Assembly (NCBI GenBank): GCA_028554795.2
Contig: CM068827.1
Location: forward strand, 69,803,809 to 69,867,808
DNA length: 64,000 nt
Origin: Sinohyriopsis cumingii
Taxonomy: Eukaryota > Mollusca > Bivalvia > Unionida > Unionidae
Direction of reading: 5' to 3'
This document shows positions 58,000-64,000 of the stretch, one piece after another (positions within the stretch are counted from its first letter, which is position 1; every line of letters starts with the position of its first letter). The translations under genes were made by a program, and so were the position numbers. A model generated the notes under the pieces. The model had not been told where the DNA came from and ran no database searches. It saw nothing but the letters and a program-made list of their open reading frames with translations.

Positions 58000-58620
58000 T
58001 GCATCCTGCATACATAATTGTTGTACACGTGTATATTACACAGAAGTGTACAATTGCGAGAAAAAGCGACGTTTTACAATTGGAGCCTACGTGCTACAGA
58101 AGATTTTTGAGGAATATATCTTCTAATGTTATCTGGGAAAATTGCTTTTTTATGCAAGTCTATTTAGACAAGATGGATTTCGCTTATTGAGTATAATTTC
58201 TACGAACCACGATTATGCATATGGTCGCAAAAGAGTGGATGCACGGATATTTTCTGATTAGTTAGTGCTGGAGTGGGTGATTTGCTGTAAATATATGTGA
58301 AGAACAGAAATGAAATGTAATATAAAGCAGAGTGTATTAGATGTAATTTAGGTTTTGTTAATAATAACGTTTTTTATGGTTTAAAATCGACCACTGCACT
58401 GCTTGAACATGCCAATATCATATTGTCTGAATAAGTCTCTTCAAGAGTACAGCTCTTGTTTCTACTAGTACAGCTCTTGTTTCTACTAGAACAGATCTTG
58501 TTTCTACTGGTCTTGTTTGTACTGTTGCCGGGTGATGAGCCGAATATGTTTGATCGTGTTGCAATATAACATTTAGACTTTGAATGGATATCACTTTGTG
58601 AGCATGAAATCAGAAAGGTA
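58000..58620 (+). other. probable 3' untranslated region
   Basis: No open frame continues. A TATAAA variant hexamer is at 58321-58326. A canonical AATAAA lies farther on, at 58874-58879. The true polyadenylation site cannot be chosen from sequence alone. A threefold repeat of a 25-bp unit (CAGCTCTTGTTTCTACTAG) lies at 58441-58510. Confidence 0.4.
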
Positions 58621-58622
58621 CG

Positions 58623-58624
<2 letters not shown>

Positions 58625-58670
<46 letters not shown>
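58625..58670. repeat. (ATT)n microsatellite
   Basis: About 15 units. Confidence 0.95.
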
Positions 58671-58944
58671 TTCTCCAACATAAAATATTATCAAATTATA
58701 ATTTATCAAGATGAACATTGCCAAGTTTGACCTTTCTGTCAGCACAAACTCGTATTTGGTTACCATATGCCGCCGCTTCAGAATCTATGTTTTTCAAATT
58801 AACGATCTTGGTAAACTTGCAGCCAACGCCCTAATCTAATCGGGCAAAGCGGAGGTTCTAAGTCAATCTGGTAAATAAATAGTGTTTACATCATGCTTAT
58901 GAACTGGGAAACAATGAAGCCTTCTGTAAATGTTGAGTTTCACA

Positions 58945-59135
58945 GAGTGGGACATGTACTGTATATAGTCGCTTATATGTCAGGTCAACGTGAAAACAGC
59001 ATAGAATCATCTCTGACTTAGCATAATGAGTACTGGATCTGGGTCTATAAAGCATGTCAGGATTAATCAAAATTATGCAACGGCAGATTATGGTCTATGT
59101 TGATTGCAGTTGGACACGAATTATGAGACAGTATG
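58945..59135 (+). repeat. diverged interspersed repeat, copy 2 (pair with 23280-23495)
   Basis: Same orientation and block order as the copy in intron 2, with GGATCTGGGTCT, TATGCAACGGCAGAT and GATTGCAGTTGGACACGA. Confidence 0.5.
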
Positions 59136-59609
59136 TACAGTAAGTTTCCTTCGGGAAAATGTAAATATAAACGCATTACTTGCATATGCATATTCTGTTT
59201 CCATGTTGTATTCCAGCTGATTCTGTCATGATGACCATACTGATTTTAAAAATAAATCCTCATTTTTAATTTACAGTTAAAAAGAAAAGTAGCCTTTAAA
59301 GGGCATACATAAATAAAAAAGCAGTGATCCAAAATTGAAGAAACAAGAGACCGAGGTAGCCTAATTTTCATAGTATTTTGATGTAATCCTATCCCTGGCT
59401 TACCTTGCTGGTATCTCGTTTTAAAACGAAAGCAGAAGCAAACGCAGACAGTTTAAAGAAAGTGTAGGTTTAATAACATACCTAAGACCATTACAAAATA
59501 TTGAAACGAGTATCTCAATACACGTCACTATGACGAAATAATCCGTACATGTGGAAATTTATGTTTATTTCAGGTGATGATTCCCATCCCTTTTGTCAAA
59601 ATGAGAAAT

Positions 59610-60180
59610 TAATAGTGTTAATCCAGCCTTATGATACTCTCATCTCCAAAGTTGTATTGCTAAACCTATATCAGTATTGTCAACCCAGTCTTAACTCCAA
59701 GAATACAAGTCAAACCAAGTTTATCAGTCGAAACTTACCTAACCCCAATGTTACCGAGACAGATCTGTCTCAATCTCAAGTTCCAGTGATATACAGTCAA
59801 ACCAGTCTCATCCACATTGATATGTAGTCATATATGTATTATCTCTAAGGTCAATGATTCAAACCCAGTTCAAACCTTGGGCTCTGTGACCAGCCTAATC
59901 TCAACTCAAGGCTTTCTAAACCATAGGATCTGTGCTCTACAGTAAAAATCTTCGCAACCAGAAAATTACAGTTAAAAACCAAAGCCATGACTTCAAATCT
60001 GACTCAGCCGCAAGGCTATAAATTCAAACTTGTCTTACCCCAGGACTATACAGTCACTACAGTCAAACGTGACCTAAATGGAATGCTATGCAATCACATT
60101 TGTCTCAGCCCCACGCTATATAGTATATACCATGTCTTAATCCCAAGGATACACATTCAATCCTGACAGCCACACCTGTC
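59610..60180. repeat. degenerate minisatellite of about 35-45 bp units
   Basis: Recurring fragments are GTCTTAACTCCAAG, ACAGTCAAACCAGTCTCA, GTCTCAGCCCCACGCTATA and TCTTAATCCCAAGGATACA, that is, a unit like (GTCTCA-CCCCAAGGCTATACAGTCAAAC). Divergence between units is high, so the array is old. An open frame at 59549-59827 follows from the lack of stops in part of it. Confidence 0.7.
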
Positions 60181-60184
60181 TGAG

Positions 60185-62030
60185 TAGTTGCCGCTAAAAT
60201 AAAAAAATCACTGCGGCCTCTCAAGACAGGTGGTTGTTTTGTAGAAGTTCGTTACCTTTTTTAAGTACATTAAATTAATCTTGAAAACTGTCAGTTTAAG
60301 ACAGGCTGTTACCTAGTACATGTGACCTTCAGGACAGATTTGATTGGACGTTGATAACGAGACAGTTTGAAATAAATCTGACCCCTTTATCGGAACCTAA
60401 ACTCTTAAGAAACATGCGTACAGTTTATTAATGTTTATTTAATAAAAACAAAGCGGATATGAATCTTTGTTTCCTTTTCGTCAGTAGACGGCTATTTTGT
60501 TTGAAGATTGGATTATTTTAGGTTGGATAACGTTTGTACTGTGTGAGTGTTTTGCAAATATGCCAGTTAATTGAAATCTTACACGCAACACTCGTGATTA
60601 AAGTCAAAGCAGCTTTCTTTTCGCTGTGGTTCTCTACATACATAACACACTTTATGCATTCCAAGGAAATGTAGTTTTATGTCTTGCTAAAATCCAGAAA
60701 GGATCGCAACAAAATGGAAAAACGTTCCTATATCCCTTTTTTCTTGAAATAAAAGTATAGAATCTAAGGTTTTGTCCTTTGTTTGCACATATTATGGTTA
60801 CTAAACTTCACTTGTTATATAATACGATAGCTGTGTCACGTTGATGAAAACGTGTTTTCCTTTTGATCAATAAAGAATAATTAGAAAGTCATACCTCTGG
60901 TTAACCAATAGCTTAGGTGTCCCGGCTTTAAACAAGCAATATACTATGAGCCAAATATTCACAGTCACGAATTTAATACCTGTATAGCATAATGAACTAT
61001 GCCAATATATTTTCACTCAAAAACTTAATAGTGGCTATACTTGAACAAACAAACACATGGTTCCTGTATTGAGTCCAACCAGGCCACTATAAAGAGTATC
61101 ACGTATGTTGTTAATTCGTCAATCATTTCAACTTATGTGCAAACCAAGGAAGTCAATAAGTATATTATAAAGTTGTAACAATGTTTAACACAATATATTA
61201 ATGGAGACAGATAACTTGGGTGAGTGACATCTTTACCCCCATCTTAGGCACCGAATATCTATCTTCAGTAGGGGGTTTCAGGTAGGAAGGGAGCGAGACT
61301 ATTGTTTTTCTATTAGTTGTTCATGTTAACCAGCAAGAAAATCTTTCACTGAATAACAGGGATGTATGCACAGTTGGGTGGTAAAACTTTCTCAGAAAAT
61401 GAGCGGCAGGAGCTCTCTTGCCAAAAGAATCACTTCTTGGTCATCTCCCTCCTCCCCCCACCTACGAAAATGTGACTGATCCCTTATACATATGGCAATT
61501 TAAGATGTGCACCTCGTCTGGGCGTACTTTTGTAATTCCAGATTTAGGTGAAGAGTAGATGGGTTTCGTCCAGCAATATCTTGTATAGACAAGCAAATTA
61601 AACTAATAATCAGCTTAGCAATTAAACAAATTTCAAATCTTACTAAGAAGACATTCGTTTAGCGTCATAATGCTTGGTTTGAAATTGTTTTATACTTTGT
61701 GACTTTTGTCAAATCAGAATCATTGCATGTATATGGAAATGTATCGTATTGAAATGACTGTTCGAACAGCATTGTATGCAAATAAAAGAGCTGAGTAACA
61801 TCTGTTTCGTCAATTTTGTTGCATTTTCTCGTCAATATACCGTATTTCATGATAAGGCAAAATCGTAAATAAAGCAAGGTTAAAGCCATATAACTGAGAC
61901 TGAACCATTGTTGTGATCCATTGATGTCATAATTATAGTATTTAGTCGTGCATAAGGCAGCCGAAAACGAACAGTGGAAACCCAGATCTGCCTTTGATAA
62001 TTGAGCCAAACGATCTGTTCTACGATATTA
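60185..62030. other. 3' intergenic stretch, nothing recognised
   Basis: AT-rich, no tandem arrays or recognisable transposon or exon. Confidence 0.5.
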
Positions 62031-62342
62031 CGGATCGGCACCACATTCGCGCCTCGGATGCGGGAGGTCGTGGGTCGATCCCCGGCCGTGTCATACGAAA
62101 GACTTACAAAAATGGTACTAATATCTCCATCGCTTGGCGCTCAGCATTAAGAGGTTAGTATTAGGACTGGTCGGACTGATGTCAGGATAATGTGACTGGG
62201 TGGGACATAATGCTACATGTCTCGACATGATGCCCCAGTGCTAGGTATCACTATAAACAGCCACACTGCAGACATCGTAGCGATATGACTGAAAAATTAT
62301 TAAGGCTACGTTAAAAATCCAAGTCACACACACACACACACA
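62031..62342 (+). mobile_element. tRNA-derived SINE, copy 3
   Basis: B box GGGTCGATCCCC (about 62071-62082) with a degraded A box. The core has GCTCAGCATTAAGAGGTTAG, TAGGACTGGTCGGAC, GATAATGTGACTGGGTGGG, CATGATGCCCCAGTG and CACTATAAACAGCC, then GCTACGTTAAAAATCC and (AC)n. It keeps more of the head than copy 2. Confidence 0.84.
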
Positions 62343-62502
62343 TTCGCGCAGAACCAGTTGAATATCATTGTCAGTTTATAAGTGCAGACACCGTGCAGAG
62401 GTAACACTTTCTGCTGGAAGAGTCTAAAAAAATAAGCATTTTTTTAACTTCAAGATCCAAAGTGAAAAGTCGATCTTTTTAAGAAGACGAAGTGACGACA
62501 AG

Positions 62503-62680
62503 CATGGCCGAAAAGAGTGGGTTACAACTGGGGATATATCCCCGGGGCCCGGGCCGCTTACGGGCCCGGGCTGAACAACACTTTTTAATTTTTTATAAAG
62601 GAACCATTTTGTTTCAACAAGAACTAGGAGAGGCCCGGGTGTTCTTTACCCAAGGCCCCTGATCGCTCTCTGCGGTCCTG
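62503..62680 (+). mobile_element. hAT-type MITE, copy 2
   Basis: Same orientation and interior as 47855-48035, with GGGCCCGGGCCGCTTACG, AACAACACTTTTTAATTT and ACAAGAACTAGGAGAGG. Its ends are CATGGCCGAAAAGAG and CTCTGCGGTCCTG. The flanks are ACGACAAG (62495-62502) and ATGACAAG (62681-62688), an 8-bp target duplication with one mismatch, consistent with an older insertion. Confidence 0.85.
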
Positions 62681-62688
62681 ATGACAAG

Positions 62689-64000
62689 ATTTTCAATACA
62701 GCCACCATGGTAACCATATTAGGTGTCAGATGAGAACCACTTTCATTAGCGCTAACTAGACGTTCAGATGAAAATGTATCCCCTGTTTCATCATGGCTTT
62801 CTTCTACGTTGCTGAAATACGGTGGCGATAACAAGCAGCTAATAACGGACAATGTTTTGGATGATGAAGATCGCATGACTATTGCGTAATTAAATCTTGT
62901 ATGTGACCAGTAAACCTGTACGTGACTTGAGCATAAAGATATGAATCTTAAGTGATAAATACATGCATTAAATGCGGCATATTATATCAAAGAGTCTCAA
63001 GTGGGAGTAATATCACCCATCTGTCTTGAGTGACAGTTGATCATATCACTAAGCATGCTTACATGCAAGTACAAGAACACAGCTTCAGTAAACTATCCAG
63101 CTAACTTTTTATCATGTCGATTGTATATATTTTAATGTATTCTGATAAAAATTCTTTACAAAGATAAAGGTATAATTAATAATTGTCGTTTCTTGTACAT
63201 AACAAATTTACCCAAGATCGTGGCTTTCACATGACTGAAATTACAATATACGATTTTGGAGATTTTGTAGTTGTTGTTTTGGGTGGTGTACTCTTCTAGG
63301 AGTGTTTCAGGATGAAAAAAACATATCGGTGGTAAAGCTAAATATAGGAATTCAAATAATTTATAAAATATTGGCATTGAATGCATAACATGTCATCAAA
63401 TAAGTCACAATGCATGTGATAAACTATAACTGACAAATGTTGTAGACATTTAATGTGGTAATTCAAACGAGTTTCAAACTCTTTGTAGCCAAACATATCA
63501 GAATTCGCGTAACTCCAGTCCCTAGTCTGGTACTCGGGCCTCCCGTTATGGTCCGGACAAGAGGCCAGGCATGTGTCGTTGAATGGCCAATACTGGTGAA
63601 GCAATCAAGATGGAGGAAGTTATCGAAAACTGCGTTGGTAATAAGGCATTGTCATTACAACAGTTATTCCAGCTGTGTCGTTGCAAGCGTTTTCGTTGGA
63701 TTAGTCACAACTATTTCAGTCATAGAAGTGCTGAGTGTTTCTTTAACGTGTCACTATGCCATTTTGAGCCGTTATGTATGCGTTGGCGGAGGGGGTACGG
63801 TGAGAGATTAAAAAATCTTTTGGTTGAGGTTTGTGTGAATGAAAGTTTGATTGACTGTGTTTAAATTGCCTTTTAACCTTAAGTTTAAACCTTTTATGAT
63901 AAACTGATTTTTATATCATTGTAAATGCACGTATTTTAGAATGCATTAATGGTATATATAAGGTTATTGGGTGCGTGGGTGGAACTAGGTTGCTACTGCA
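62689..64000. other. 3' intergenic stretch, no supported gene
   Basis: Overlapping open frames at about 63455-63864 on + are short, lack splice or start context, and show no domain. I see nothing else. Confidence 0.45.

Noticed and set aside
59549..59827. 92-codon frame preceded by a TTATTTCAG acceptor-like site
   Set aside because: It lies in a degenerate tandem array, shows no domain, and the Ig gene already has a fitting terminal exon upstream.
63455..63864. Two overlapping open frames of 118 and 93 codons near the window end
   Set aside because: No recognisable domain, overlapping frames, no splice support. Too short to claim as a gene.

Overview
The window looks like genomic DNA from a lophotrochozoan animal, most likely a mollusc. 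It is AT-rich and crowded with long (TA)n, (CT)n, (CA)n and (CATA)n arrays. It has spliced exons with GT/AG boundaries, several kinds of dead non-LTR retrotransposon, and three copies of a tRNA-headed SINE whose core resembles the Meta-domain SINEs I recall from molluscs. There is no sign of prokaryotic or organellar sequence.

The only gene I can build with confidence is on the + strand and spans about 45 kb (13214-57999). I find seven coding exons, at 13214-13295, 17859-17965, 25339-25543, 28359-28511, 29235-29363, 32242-32529 and 57887-57999. Every junction has matching phase (1, 0, 1, 1, 1, 1). Joined, they encode 358 residues: a signal-peptide-like N terminus, three Ig domains and a short hydrophobic C-terminal tail typical of a GPI-anchor signal. 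This is the architecture and size of the lachesin / IgLON / DIP / RIG-5 group of neural cell-surface adhesion proteins. The start-codon exon was found from its phase, donor and hydrophobic N terminus and is less certain than the Ig exons.

Layout. 1-13213: upstream flank with tandem arrays (about 38 bp at 1.5 kb, 54 bp at 5.5-6.5 kb), a SINE and one weak candidate exon at 200-259. 13296-17858: intron 1, with a dead reverse-transcriptase fragment, a 43-bp array and a 38-bp satellite-like array with higher-order structure. 17966-32241: the Ig-exon region, whose introns hold microsatellites, a duplicated segment and a second SINE. 32530-57886: a 25-kb last intron that acts as a transposon sink. 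It holds an interspersed repeat and minisatellite (35.3-36.0 kb), a CR1/L2-like LINE (36.6-39.8 kb), decayed coding-like sequence (39.9-41.6 kb), a second, possibly RTE-like LINE (41.6-43.8 kb), a block with remnants resembling a virus-like capsid gene (43.8-47.6 kb), and a second copy of the interspersed repeat carrying a nested hAT-type MITE with a perfect 8-bp target-site duplication. 58000-64000: 3' flank with a degenerate tandem array, a third SINE and a second copy of the MITE.

Apart from the Ig gene, every longer open frame appears to be a microsatellite or minisatellite artefact, or a transposon or virus-like fragment broken by stops and frameshifts. No tRNA, rRNA or CRISPR array was seen.
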